Below, piece by piece: positions 1-7,490 of a stretch of DNA of 18,202 nt. Numbering within the stretch: the first letter of the stretch is position 1; the number at the start of each line of letters is the position of its first letter. The notes below the pieces were generated by a model. That model was not told the DNA's origin and searched no databases. It saw only the letters and a list, made by a program, of their open reading frames with translations. Source of the stretch: an uncultured Clostridia bacterium (GTDB lineage: Bacteria; Bacillota; Clostridia; Christensenellales; Aristaeellaceae); contig CAKTUU010000041.1 in assembly GCA_934621505.1 (NCBI GenBank), positions 1-18,202 on the forward strand. The letters are read 5' to 3'. The translations under genes and the position numbers were made by a program.

Positions 1-426
1 AAGATCCCCGGCGATATCGCTACCGAGAACGACATCAACTACAAGTCCAAGGACGGCGCTTATGTGACCACCAAGGTTGGCGACGACTACTACATGCCGC
101 TGGTCCTGAACTGGTACGGCACCTCCGACAACCCCTTCACCGATCAGCTGATGACCGGCTTCGCCAACAACGATAACATCATCGCTGCGGGCTTCAACGT
201 ACAGTACACCATCGGCGACTTCGCCCCCATGCTGGACGAACTGTACCAGGCCGCTGTGTATGGCTACTATTCTGGCAGCCCCATGTACAGCGTGTTCAAC
301 TTTGCCACCGGTTTCACCTCTGCCGCTTATGACTACTCTTACCAGATGACCATCAATCCCGCCATGTATGACGACTATTCCGCGTACTACATCAAGGATC
401 AGGCCGATATCTTCTGGCTGAAGTAA
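1..426 (+). CDS. Peptide ABC transporter solute-binding protein, C-terminal part
   Basis: The reading frame is open from the first base and stops at TAA 424-426, giving the last 141 residues of a longer protein. The segment is rich in Tyr, Phe, Asn and Asp and has no membrane segment. This suits the C-terminal lobe of a family 5 (OppA/DppA-type) extracellular binding protein, normally 500-600 residues. Identification rests mainly on position: oppB, oppC, oppD and oppF follow in order on the same strand. Codon choice favours C-ending codons (AAC, ATC, ACC, TAC), much like the gap gene at the window end, which suggests high expression. The N-terminus, with the expected lipoprotein signal, lies outside the window. 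The ligand class (peptide, nickel or other) cannot be told from this part. Confidence 0.75.
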   Translation, partial: KIPGDIATENDINYKSKDGAYVTTKVGDDYYMPLVLNWYGTSDNPFTDQLMTGFANNDNIIAAGFNVQYTIGDFAPMLDELYQAAVYGYYSGSPMYSVFNFATGFTSAAYDYSYQMTINPAMYDDYSAYYIKDQADIFWLK

Positions 427-448
427 TCCCGGCATAGAAACCAGGTTT

Positions 449-500
449 GGGAGCGTTTCCGCTCCCCCCACCCCAAGGCAGGGTTGTCCCTGCCTTGGGG
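449..500 (+). promoter_or_regulatory. Tandem hairpins between binding-protein and permease genes
   Basis: Two perfect hairpins lie in the 139-base spacer. The first has a 7-bp stem (449-455 with 460-466, loop TTTC). The second has a 13-bp stem (471-483 with 488-500, loop TTGT). No T-tract follows the second one, so it does not look like a full intrinsic terminator. Stable hairpins between a highly expressed binding-protein gene and its permease genes are known to protect the upstream mRNA or to lower downstream transcription. That role is inferred here. A weaker, interrupted inverted repeat with a T-rich arm follows at about 509-542. Confidence 0.7.
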
Positions 501-565
501 ATATTACAGTATGCGGAAAAAGTTTTGCACTTTTTTCCATACGGGACCGGAGCGAGGAATGAATA

Positions 566-1609
566 ATGGGTAGATATATCGTAAAGAGAGTCGGCTATAT
601 GGCGCTGGTTCTCGTCATTTTGTCCTTTTTGATGTTTGCCATTTACAATCTGGTGCCCAGCAACCGCGCCTATACCGACGCGAAGGCTGAAATTCAATCC
701 ATGAAAAAAGGCCTGTCCGCCGCGGACATGGAAAACCGTTTTCAAGAGCTGTATTTAAAATATCAGCGCCGCTACGGCACTGATACCAACAACATTGTTG
801 TTCGCTATCTCCGCTGGGTGGGTCTGTACCCGTTGTATGACGGCAGCTACAGCGGCCTGCTCCAGGGCAACTTTGGCTATTCATATGAGGCCCGCGACGA
901 AGTGATTAACGTTGTTAAGCCGCGCATGGCCAATACCATATTTATCAATATATTCGCCACCATTTTAGCGCTGGGAATCACCATTCCCCTGGGCATTCAC
1001 TGCGCTGTCAAAAAGAACAGCCGCGGGGATCAGGCCGTGCAGATGCTGACCATTATCGGCTACAGCCTGCCTACCTTCCTGATCGCCATTTTGTTCATCT
1101 GGATTTTCTGCTCCCTGCTGGGCATTTTCCCGCCTAGCGGCATCAAAACGCCGGGCAGCAATTACACCGGCTGGAAGTTCTTTACCGACCGTATGTACTT
1201 CCTGGCCCTGCCCCTGATTACCATGACCTTCTGCTCCCTGGGCGGCATGACCCGCTATGTGCGCGCCTCCATGATTGAGGCGCTGTCCCTGGACTGCATC
1301 AAAACGGCCCGGGCCAAGGGCGTAAAGGAAAAGGCCATCATCTATTCCCATGCCTGGCGCAACGCGCTGATTCCCATCGTTACGCTGGTGGTGGGCTGGT
1401 TCCTGGGCATTTTCTCCGGCTCTGTGGTCATTGAGCAAATGTTTGCCCTGAACGGCATGGGCGATTTGATGATTTCGTCCCTGCGCACGGCGGACTTTGA
1501 CGTGATTATGCTTTTGCAGATGTTCTATGTCATGCTGTCCCTGCTGGGCAACCTGGTGATCGACATCGTGTACGGCCTGGTGGATCCCCGCGTGCGCGTG
1601 AGCAAGTAA
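566..1609 (+). CDS. oppB: Oligopeptide ABC transporter permease, OppB/DppB family
   Basis: This 347-residue inner subunit of an Opp/Dpp-type importer has a first membrane helix near residues 10-30. A long outside segment follows (about 31-105), containing the typical QGNFGYSY stretch, and then five further hydrophobic helices. The conserved cytoplasmic EAA loop, which contacts the ATPases, is at about 236-265 and includes EALSLDCIKTARAKGV. The protein ends in the usual VDPRVRVSK-type tail. The outside segment is somewhat longer and more charged than in common OppB proteins. The ATG at 566 has a GCGAGG-like ribosome binding site. The gene follows the hairpin spacer and precedes oppC by 15 bases. 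Family assignment is firm, but substrate is not. Confidence 0.93.
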   Translation: MGRYIVKRVGYMALVLVILSFLMFAIYNLVPSNRAYTDAKAEIQSMKKGLSAADMENRFQELYLKYQRRYGTDTNNIVVRYLRWVGLYPLYDGSYSGLLQGNFGYSYEARDEVINVVKPRMANTIFINIFATILALGITIPLGIHCAVKKNSRGDQAVQMLTIIGYSLPTFLIAILFIWIFCSLLGIFPPSGIKTPGSNYTGWKFFTDRMYFLALPLITMTFCSLGGMTRYVRASMIEALSLDCIKTARAKGVKEKAIIYSHAWRNALIPIVTLVVGWFLGIFSGSVVIEQMFALNGMGDLMISSLRTADFDVIMLLQMFYVMLSLLGNLVIDIVYGLVDPRVRVSK

Positions 1610-1624
1610 GGAGGAGAATGACGT

Positions 1625-3601
1625 ATGAGTAAAAACGAAAATCGCTCCTCCGGGAAGGGCTTCGCCCCCTTCCGCTGGATCAGCCGCGCCTTTATGGGCG
1701 CAAGCCGCCAGTATGCCCGGGAAACCCTGGAGCAGCAGGAGCAGCGCCGCGTAAACGATGTGGAGGAAATTGTCAGCCCCGGCCGTCAGCTGGTGCGCAA
1801 CTTCCGCGAGCGCAAGCTGGCCGTGTTCGCCCTGTGCGTGGTCATCGCCATGTTCCTGTTTGTGTTCATCGGCCCCTATTTTTTGAAAAACTACTCTGAC
1901 GCCTATACCGAGGTAACCCAAAAGAGCGTGCCGCCTACCATGAGCATGATGTCCGTGCCCAGAGAAATGCGGGACGACGTGAAAATGATCGATTCCTCCG
2001 GCAGCTTTACCGTGGGCCTGTCCGGCGTGGGCAAGGTGTATGTGTGGGGCGCTACCCAGATTGGCACCACCGGCATCAACGTGGCCGATATTCCCCAGGA
2101 GGTGCTGGATACCAAAATCGCCTATGTGGCCGCCGGTATCGACCATATTGTGGCCATTGGCGAAAACGGAAAGGTGTATGCCTGGGGCAACAACAAGCTG
2201 GGCCAGTTCGGCCGCACCCAGGCCATGCTGGATAACCCCAACATTGCCCCGGAGCCCGAGGAAATCATGGTGGAGGGCGGCATCGACGTTGCCAATGTGA
2301 AAAAGCTGACCTGCGGCTATCAGTGCACCGCCATTTTGATGAACGACGGCAAGCTGTACCTGTGGGGCAACAAGCTGACCTATGCCAACATCGACAAATT
2401 CCTGAACAACGACGGCATGAAGGACGTGGAGTTCCTGCTGAACTACATCGTGGGCATCAAGGAGGACGGTACCAGCATTTACACCGGTACCCGCGGCCTG
2501 TACGGCACCCTGCGGTCCAACGTGAACGGCAAGTCGGAAAAAACCAAGGCTTTCCTGGATGGCCGTACCATCGAGCGCATCGTGGCCACCAGCGATACCC
2601 TGTGCCTGGAGCTGAGCGACGGTTCCATCGCCCTGTCCGGCGACTTTACCTCCGACGCGCTGCCCATTCCTGAAATGGAGGAGGGGGAACACTTCCTGAT
2701 CGGCAGCATCAGCGCCGGTACCTACCACTACACCGGTATTACCAACAAGGGTCATGTGTACTCCTGGGGCAAGAACCACTTTGGCCAGTCCGAGGCTCCC
2801 GCCAAGGCCCAGGGCGCCGCCAAGACCTTCGCGGGTTCCTTCCAGAATTACGCGGTGGATGAAAACGGCAAGCTGATGGCCACCTGGGGCCTGAAGGGCT
2901 ACCTGTTTGGCACCGATACCTATGGCGCGGACATCTTCCAGCGCATTTGCGCGGGCGGCAAGATGACCATGACCATCGGCGCTGTGGCTGTTATCATCTC
3001 CACCATCATCGGCATTATCATCGGCTGTCTGGCCGGTTATTTCGGCGGCAAGGTGGATATGGTGCTGATGCGCGTTACCGAGATTTTTACCGCCATTCCC
3101 TTCCTGCCCTTTGCCATGATTCTAAGCAGCGTCATGAGCCAGATGACCCTGAGCGAGGACATGCGTATCTTTATCATCATGGCGATTTTGGGCGTGCTGA
3201 CCTGGCCGTCTCTGGCGCGTCTGGTGCGCGGCCAGGTGCTGGTTGCCCGGGAAAGCGAATATGTAACCGCCGCCAAGGCCATGGGCGTCAGCGAACGGGT
3301 GATTGCCTTCAAGCACATCCTGCCCAACATCATCTCCGTCATTCTGGTGACCCTGACCCTGGACTTTGCCGGCTGCATGCTGACGGAATCCAGCCTTAGC
3401 TATTTGGGCTTTGGCGTGTCCTACCCCCGGCCCACCTGGGGCAATATGCTGAACGGCGCCAACAACGCCACCATCATTGGCAACTACTGGTGGCAGTGGC
3501 TGTTTACGTCCCTGTTCCTGGCGGTTACGACGATCTGCATCAACATCGTGGGCGATACGCTGCGCGACGTGATGGATCCGAAGTCCAATATTGATAAGTG
3601 A
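1625..3601 (+). CDS. oppC: OppC-type permease with inserted seven-repeat RCC1-like propeller
   Basis: The protein has 658 residues, against about 290-310 for ordinary OppC. Order: cytoplasmic N-terminus (1-64) with the family stretch SPGRQLVRNFRERKLA; membrane helix 1 (65-87); about 340 extra residues; the OppC motif GTDTYGADIFQRI from 429; then the normal five-helix permease domain. That domain has an EAA loop at about 535-565 (ARESEYVTAAKAMGVSERV) and ends in GDTLRDVMDP. The extra part contains seven RCC1-like repeats. WG or degenerate G marks fall near residues 141, 187, 247, 288, 338, 381 and 421, each after a DG/NG-x-VYxW-type strand (GKVYVWG, GKVYAWGNNKLGQFG, GHVYSWGKNHFGQ). By the usual OppC topology this propeller lies outside the cell, facing the binding protein. 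The ATG has an AAGGAGGAG site. The frame is open throughout, so this is a true fusion. Confidence 0.93.
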   Translation: MSKNENRSSGKGFAPFRWISRAFMGASRQYARETLEQQEQRRVNDVEEIVSPGRQLVRNFRERKLAVFALCVVIAMFLFVFIGPYFLKNYSDAYTEVTQKSVPPTMSMMSVPREMRDDVKMIDSSGSFTVGLSGVGKVYVWGATQIGTTGINVADIPQEVLDTKIAYVAAGIDHIVAIGENGKVYAWGNNKLGQFGRTQAMLDNPNIAPEPEEIMVEGGIDVANVKKLTCGYQCTAILMNDGKLYLWGNKLTYANIDKFLNNDGMKDVEFLLNYIVGIKEDGTSIYTGTRGLYGTLRSNVNGKSEKTKAFLDGRTIERIVATSDTLCLELSDGSIALSGDFTSDALPIPEMEEGEHFLIGSISAGTYHYTGITNKGHVYSWGKNHFGQSEAPAKAQGAAKTFAGSFQNYAVDENGKLMATWGLKGYLFGTDTYGADIFQRICAGGKMTMTIGAVAVIISTIIGIIIGCLAGYFGGKVDMVLMRVTEIFTAIPFLPFAMILSSVMSQMTLSEDMRIFIIMAILGVLTWPSLARLVRGQVLVARESEYVTAAKAMGVSERVIAFKHILPNIISVILVTLTLDFAGCMLTESSLSYLGFGVSYPRPTWGNMLNGANNATIIGNYWWQWLFTSLFLAVTTICINIVGDTLRDVMDPKSNIDK

Positions 3602-3614
3602 GGAGGGACCATAA

Positions 3615-4631
3615 ATGCCGTTGCTGGAAGTGAAAAACCTTCACACCTACTTCAAGACGAAAAAGGGCATTGTGAAGGCTGTCAATGATGTTTCCTACTC
3701 GCTTGAACCGGGCAAAACCATTGGCATTGTAGGCGAATCCGGATCGGGCAAATCCGTTTCGGCCATGAGCATTTTGCAGCTGCTGGACGCCAATGGCTAC
3801 ATTGAAAGCGGCGAGGTGCTGTTTGAGGGCCGGGATTTGACCAAGCTGTCCTTGAACGAAATGTACCAGATTCGCGGCAACGCCATCTCCGTGATTTTTC
3901 AGGAGCCCATGACCAGCCTGAACCCGGTGTTTACGGTGGACCGCCAGCTGAGCGAGCCCTTTATCATTCACCAGGGCAAAACCAGGAAAGAGGCTCATGA
4001 GCTGGCCCTGAAAATGCTGGCGGACGTACAGATTCCCAACCCGGAGGCGGTTATTCGCCAATATCCTCACCAGTTGTCCGGCGGTATGCGGCAGCGCGTG
4101 ATGATTGCCATGGCGCTGGCCTGCCGGCCCAGGATTTTGATTGCCGACGAGCCCACCACCGCTTTGGACGTGACCATTCAGGCCCAGATTTTGCGCCTGA
4201 TGAACGAATTGCAGCAGGAAAAGGGCACCAGCATCATCTTTATCACCCACGATTTGGGCGTTATCAACGAAATGGCGGACGATGTGGCGGTGATGTACTG
4301 CGGCCAGGTGGTGGAAAAGGCTTCCGCCCGTACCATCTTTTCGGACTGCAAAATGAGCCACCCCTACACCGAGGGATTGATGTTCTCCATTCCCCGGCTG
4401 GACTCCAAGGACAAAATTGAGCCCATTCCCGGCGTGGTGCCGCACCCGCTGGCCCTGCCCAAGGGCTGCAAATTCGCGCCCCGCTGCAAGTACTGCACCC
4501 GCAAGTGCATGGAGGAAGAACCCAGGCTGGTGGATGTGGGCAACGGTCAGCAGATTCGCTGCTTCTACCCGGAGAAGGAGGTGAGACGTAGTGCAGCACA
4601 CCAAGAAATTACTGTCCATCACGAATCTTAA
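3615..4631 (+). CDS. oppD: Oligopeptide ABC transporter ATPase, OppD/DppD family
   Basis: This 338-residue protein of normal family length powers the importer with OppF. Visible motifs are Walker A GESGSGKS (40-47), Q-loop at Q96 in FQEPMTSLNP, signature LSGGM (154-158), Walker B ILIADE (174-179) followed by PTTALD, and switch His212 in ITHDLG. All catalytic residues are present. The C-terminal oligopeptide-transporter extension contains a cysteine cluster: C285, C291, C294, C298 and C316. An equivalent cluster in the mycobacterial Opp ATPase has been reported to hold a 4Fe-4S centre, so metal binding is plausible here. The start at 3615 is 13 bases after oppC, with an AGGAGGG site. Its 3' end overlaps oppF by 41 bases. 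Confidence 0.95.
   Translation: MPLLEVKNLHTYFKTKKGIVKAVNDVSYSLEPGKTIGIVGESGSGKSVSAMSILQLLDANGYIESGEVLFEGRDLTKLSLNEMYQIRGNAISVIFQEPMTSLNPVFTVDRQLSEPFIIHQGKTRKEAHELALKMLADVQIPNPEAVIRQYPHQLSGGMRQRVMIAMALACRPRILIADEPTTALDVTIQAQILRLMNELQQEKGTSIIFITHDLGVINEMADDVAVMYCGQVVEKASARTIFSDCKMSHPYTEGLMFSIPRLDSKDKIEPIPGVVPHPLALPKGCKFAPRCKYCTRKCMEEEPRLVDVGNGQQIRCFYPEKEVRRSAAHQEITVHHES
4575..4584 (+). promoter_or_regulatory. Strong ribosome binding site for oppF inside oppD
   Basis: AAGGAGGTGA matches the anti-Shine-Dalgarno sequence over ten bases and lies six bases before the GTG at 4591, inside the 3' end of oppD. It decides the GTG start of oppF and indicates active initiation within the 41-base overlap rather than simple stop-start coupling. 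Confidence 0.85.
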
Positions 4632-6192
4632 AAAGTATTTCCCGGTTGCAAAGACCTCCGTCTTTCAAAAAACGCAGCAGTACGTCCGCGCGAACGAGGA
4701 TATCTCCCTGGATATTTACGAGGGTGAAACCATCGGCGTGGTTGGCGAATCCGGCTGCGGCAAAAGCACCCTGGGCCGCGTGCTGCTGCAGCTGTACCCC
4801 CAGACCGCCGGCGCGACCATGTACTATGGCAAAACGCTGGCGGAGCTGGCCCCCAGCTATATGGAGGACACCCTGCGCCATGTGGACAAGTACCGCCAGA
4901 AGTACCAGAAGGCCAAACAAAAGGCGGATGAGCTGAACCGCAAGGTGGAAGAAGTGGGCGAGGATAAGGCCGACTTTTATCTGCTTCAGGACCGCAATCT
5001 GGCCCGCTGCGACGAGCAGACCTGTCTGGACCATCTGGTCAAGATTCTGGGCGGCTTCTTTGCCGTGGACGACGGCAATCAGGGCCGGGATTTGATTTTA
5101 AAGGTGTACGAGGCCAGCGCAAAGCGGGCCAAGCTGGTGGCGAAGCGGGCTGAAATCGCTGCGGAGCACGACCATCGCCAGGCCTCCGGCGGCAATGGCG
5201 TGGAAAAGCTGGAAGCCCGGCTGAAGGCTGTAGACGAGGAAATTGCCGTTGAGGACAAGAACATTGCCCAGCTGACCAGCTCGCTGGATGTGCTGCGGGC
5301 CAAGTATGCTCAGGATCCCGAATTTGCCAAATATGAGGCGATGCGGGATGACGGCATTGACCTGTCCCGGCTGAAGTACAAGGAGCAGCGGATCCTGCGC
5401 AAGGATTTGCAGATTATCTTCCAGGACCCCTATTCCAGCCTGAATCCCCGCTTTACCATCGGGCAGATCATTGAAGAAGGTCTGGTTACCCACCACTTCT
5501 ACAAGCATGGGTCCGAAACCATGCGCAACTACATCATTGAAACCATGGAAAAGTGCGGCTTGCAGGGCTATATGCTGCACCGCTACCCCCATCAGTTCTC
5601 CGGCGGCCAGCGGCAGCGCATCTGCATTGCCCGCGCGCTGGCTGTGCAGCCCAAGTTTATTGTCTGCGACGAATGCGTGTCCGCGCTGGACGTGTCCATT
5701 CAGTCCCAGATCATCAACCTGCTGCAGGAACTGAAGGAAAAAGAGAACCTGACCTACATGTTCATCTCCCATGACCTGTCGGTGGTTCGTTACATTTCCG
5801 ACCGCATCTGCGTCATGTATCTGGGTAATGTGGTGGAACTGGCGGACGCGGAAACCATTTTCCACGATCCCCGCCATCCCTATACGGTGGCGCTGCTGTC
5901 CTCCATTCCCACAACGGATCCGGACAGCCTGGATAAGGAGCGCATTCTGCTGGAGGGCAACATTCCCAGCCCCATCAAGCCCCCGTCCGGCTGCAAATTC
6001 CACACCCGCTGCTATATGGCCTGCGACAAGTGCAAGCGCGTGCCGCCTGAATTGCGGGAGGTAGAGCCCGGCCATTTCCTGGCCTGCCACTTCCCCCAGA
6101 AGAAGCTGGATGAAAACGGCAATTATCTGTTTGAATTGCCCAAGATGGAGAAAAAGTCCAGCCGCAGCGCCGCGCAGGAGCCGGAAGCATGA
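4591..6192 (+). CDS. oppF: OppF-type ATPase with long insertion between Walker A and Q-loop
   Basis: The protein has 533 residues, against about 320-330 for normal OppF/DppF. Walker A GESGCGKST is at 52-60, but the Q-loop glutamine comes only at 278 in IFQDPYSSLNPRF. The spacing is thus 220 residues instead of about 50. The extra stretch (about 90-268) starts with a Lys/Glu/Gln-rich helical part (99-125). It continues with a less charged part (127-175) and a second coiled-coil-like part (178-240). The rest is normal: FSGGQ (336-340), Walker B FIVCDE (356-361), then CVSALD where PVSALD is usual, and His394. A C-terminal cysteine set (C468, C474, C478, C481, C499) follows. The GTG start is fixed by the strong site at 4575-4584. 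The reading frame is clean, so the insertion is part of the protein. Confidence 0.93.
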   Translation: MQHTKKLLSITNLKKYFPVAKTSVFQKTQQYVRANEDISLDIYEGETIGVVGESGCGKSTLGRVLLQLYPQTAGATMYYGKTLAELAPSYMEDTLRHVDKYRQKYQKAKQKADELNRKVEEVGEDKADFYLLQDRNLARCDEQTCLDHLVKILGGFFAVDDGNQGRDLILKVYEASAKRAKLVAKRAEIAAEHDHRQASGGNGVEKLEARLKAVDEEIAVEDKNIAQLTSSLDVLRAKYAQDPEFAKYEAMRDDGIDLSRLKYKEQRILRKDLQIIFQDPYSSLNPRFTIGQIIEEGLVTHHFYKHGSETMRNYIIETMEKCGLQGYMLHRYPHQFSGGQRQRICIARALAVQPKFIVCDECVSALDVSIQSQIINLLQELKEKENLTYMFISHDLSVVRYISDRICVMYLGNVVELADAETIFHDPRHPYTVALLSSIPTTDPDSLDKERILLEGNIPSPIKPPSGCKFHTRCYMACDKCKRVPPELREVEPGHFLACHFPQKKLDENGNYLFELPKMEKKSSRSAAQEPEA

Positions 6193-6377
6193 TCTGGAAA
6201 CGGCTGAAAAAAGCGACTCCGGAGCAGGAGCAGGAGTTTAAAAACCGCATGGAGGGCGTGCCCCTTCAGGACAAGGTGATTATGACCGTCACCGCCTTCT
6301 TTGTGCTGGTGATTCCCTGCCTGCTGGTCATTGGAGGCATGTGCCTGCTGCTGATGTGGATATTTGGGATGCTGTAA
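6189..6377 (+). CDS. Small membrane protein at end of opp operon
   Basis: This 62-residue protein has an ATG that overlaps the oppF stop codon (ATGA, 6189-6192), so its translation is probably coupled to oppF. The first 30 residues are polar, with many Lys, Glu and Gln. Residues about 31-60 form one long hydrophobic stretch (MTVTAFFVLVIPCLLVIGG and onward), enough for one membrane helix or a tight hairpin. I do not recognise a named family. Its place as last gene before the terminator suggests an accessory or stability factor of the transporter, but this is inference. The tight coupling and good coding character make a chance reading frame unlikely. Confidence 0.72.
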   Translation: MIWKRLKKATPEQEQEFKNRMEGVPLQDKVIMTVTAFFVLVIPCLLVIGGMCLLLMWIFGML

Positions 6378-6395
6378 AAAACGGCAGAAATATTG

Positions 6396-6430
6396 GAAGC
6401 CCTGGCTGACACACCGTCAGTCAGGGCTTC
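6396..6430. terminator. Bidirectional intrinsic terminator
   Basis: A 15-bp stem with one G-T pair (6396-6410 with 6416-6430) and loop ACACC is followed by TTTCC on the + strand. On the - strand it sits seven bases past the stop codon of the histidinol-phosphatase gene, followed there by an AT-rich run. It probably ends both converging transcripts. Confidence 0.88.
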
Positions 6431-6437
6431 TTTCCAT

Positions 6438-7271
6438 TTACAGGGCAAATTCCTCCCACAGCTGGTCTCCGGTGCCCAGCATCATCACATGGTCAAAACC
6501 GGCCCGGCGAATCAAGGCGAGGCCCTGCTCAAACCATGTGTCCAGGTAGCGGCCATCGTGGCAATCGGAGGTCAGGGTGACCCGGCCGCCCAGCTCGCGC
6601 CAAACCTGCAACAGCGGCAAGGCAGGGTAGGGGGTGGGCAGGTAGCCCCGGGCAATGCCGCCGGTATTGACCTCCAGCACGCCGCCGCAGGGGAAAGCCG
6701 CTTCCAGAGCGCTGGCGGCAATGCGCTGGTAGGCCGCGTCCTCCTCCGCAAACAGGCCGATGCGGGCGGCGTGCTTGCGGATCAGGTCAAAATGGCCGAT
6801 GATGTCCGGCTTGTCCCGGAGCAAATGGGCCGTATGGGCGTTGTAATAGGCCCGGGTAAGCGCCAGACCGTCTCCGTCAAAGAAGGTGTTCAGGCTTTGC
6901 TGTAAAAACTCCGCCGGGCCGTCAACCGCCACGCGGCCCCCGTCTGGAAGCGGTAGATAGTGGGTGGACCCGATCAGGTAATCCGACTGACTGCGGGCCA
7001 GACTGCGGCAGGCGTCATCCGCCAGCCCGTCCAGCTCCAGACCGGCCCAGATCCGCAGGCCCGGAACCCGCAGGCCACGCAGCTTCTGAAAATAAAGCGC
7101 CTGATTTGGCAGGCTCATGGAATACTCCGGGTCAAACCCCTGATGGGCGTGACCGGAAAACCCCAGACTGACAAAGCCCAGGCTTTTGGCGCAGGCCACC
7201 ATATCCTCTATGGAGGTTTGTCCGTCGCAATAGGGGGTGTGGGTGTGCGCGTTGCTTGGAAATGCGTTCAA
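6438..7271 (-). CDS. hisK: Histidinol-phosphatase, PHP family
   Basis: This 277-residue enzyme would remove phosphate from L-histidinol phosphate, the penultimate step of histidine synthesis. PHP metal-site motifs appear in order: H9 and H11 in NAHTHTPYCDG, H41 and H43 in GFSGHAH, E79 in GLELDG, H104 in GSTHYL, H160 in IIGHFDLIRK, and D236 and H238 in TSDCHDGRYL. The frame stays open upstream, but that part is low quality and crosses a repeat element. The conserved protein begins at TTG 7269-7271, eight bases after a GGGAG site. No other his gene is in the window. It lies downstream of hpf on the same strand, behind two hairpins and the repeat element, with no convincing promoter of its own. 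Other PHP phosphatases with the same fold cannot be fully excluded. Confidence 0.87.
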   Translation of the reverse strand: MNAFPSNAHTHTPYCDGQTSIEDMVACAKSLGFVSLGFSGHAHQGFDPEYSMSLPNQALYFQKLRGLRVPGLRIWAGLELDGLADDACRSLARSQSDYLIGSTHYLPLPDGGRVAVDGPAEFLQQSLNTFFDGDGLALTRAYYNAHTAHLLRDKPDIIGHFDLIRKHAARIGLFAEEDAAYQRIAASALEAAFPCGGVLEVNTGGIARGYLPTPYPALPLLQVWRELGGRVTLTSDCHDGRYLDTWFEQGLALIRRAGFDHVMMLGTGDQLWEEFAL

Positions 7272-7294
7272 AACAATCAGCTCCCAAAAGAAAA

Positions 7295-7316
7295 GGGCCG
7301 CGCACAGGCGCGGCCT
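7295..7316 (-). terminator. Distal copy of the hpf terminator hairpin, with T-tract
   Basis: An 8-bp stem (7296-7303 with 7308-7315, loop ACAG on the + strand) is followed on the - strand by CTTTTCTTTT, a good terminator tail. The same 22 bases occur again at 7491-7512, on the other side of the repeat element. Confidence 0.8.
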
Positions 7317-7490
7317 CAGGCCGTCAAAAAAGCTCGTCTGACGACGATCTTTTCTGACGAAGGACTGGAGGAATGTTTTCGGCAAAGCCGAAAACTCCCC
7401 GCCCGACCGGCAAAGCCGGTCGATACGAATCCAGTCAGAGGGGCTGCAGCCCCTCTGATAACTCCCCGAAAAGGGTTTTTCGACAGTCTG
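7317..7490 (-). repeat. MITE-like palindromic element, copy A (174 bp)
   Basis: The element has ends CAGGCCGTCAAAAAAG and GGGTTTTTCGACAGTCTG, identical to the ends of copy C (15935-16082, opposite orientation). The two ends form an imperfect 15-bp terminal inverted repeat (12 of 15 positions). The core differs from the other copies and holds three perfect hairpins: 7376-7394 (8-bp stem, AAA loop), 7405-7421 (7-bp stem, AAA loop) and a 24-base palindrome at 7435-7458. No protein-coding potential is visible. It is bracketed by identical 22-base hairpins. Confidence 0.85.

Noticed and set aside
965..2779. Long open frame on the - strand opposite oppB and oppC
   Set aside because: It is a shadow of the GC-rich coding strand: His/Gly/Ala-rich product, no recognisable motif, and it covers two clear genes.
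1625..3601. OppC fusion as an assembly or frameshift artefact
   Set aside because: One continuous frame with normal codon use runs through permease, repeats and permease again, and the propeller has a complete set of seven repeats.
3540..4622. Long open frame on the - strand opposite oppD
   Set aside because: It is antisense to a fully conserved ATPase gene and its translation shows no domain features.
7317..7490. CRISPR array or tandem repeats in the palindromic intergenic DNA
   Set aside because: The repeats are inverted and of differing sequence, with no constant repeat/spacer pattern; the shared parts are the ends of a dispersed element.
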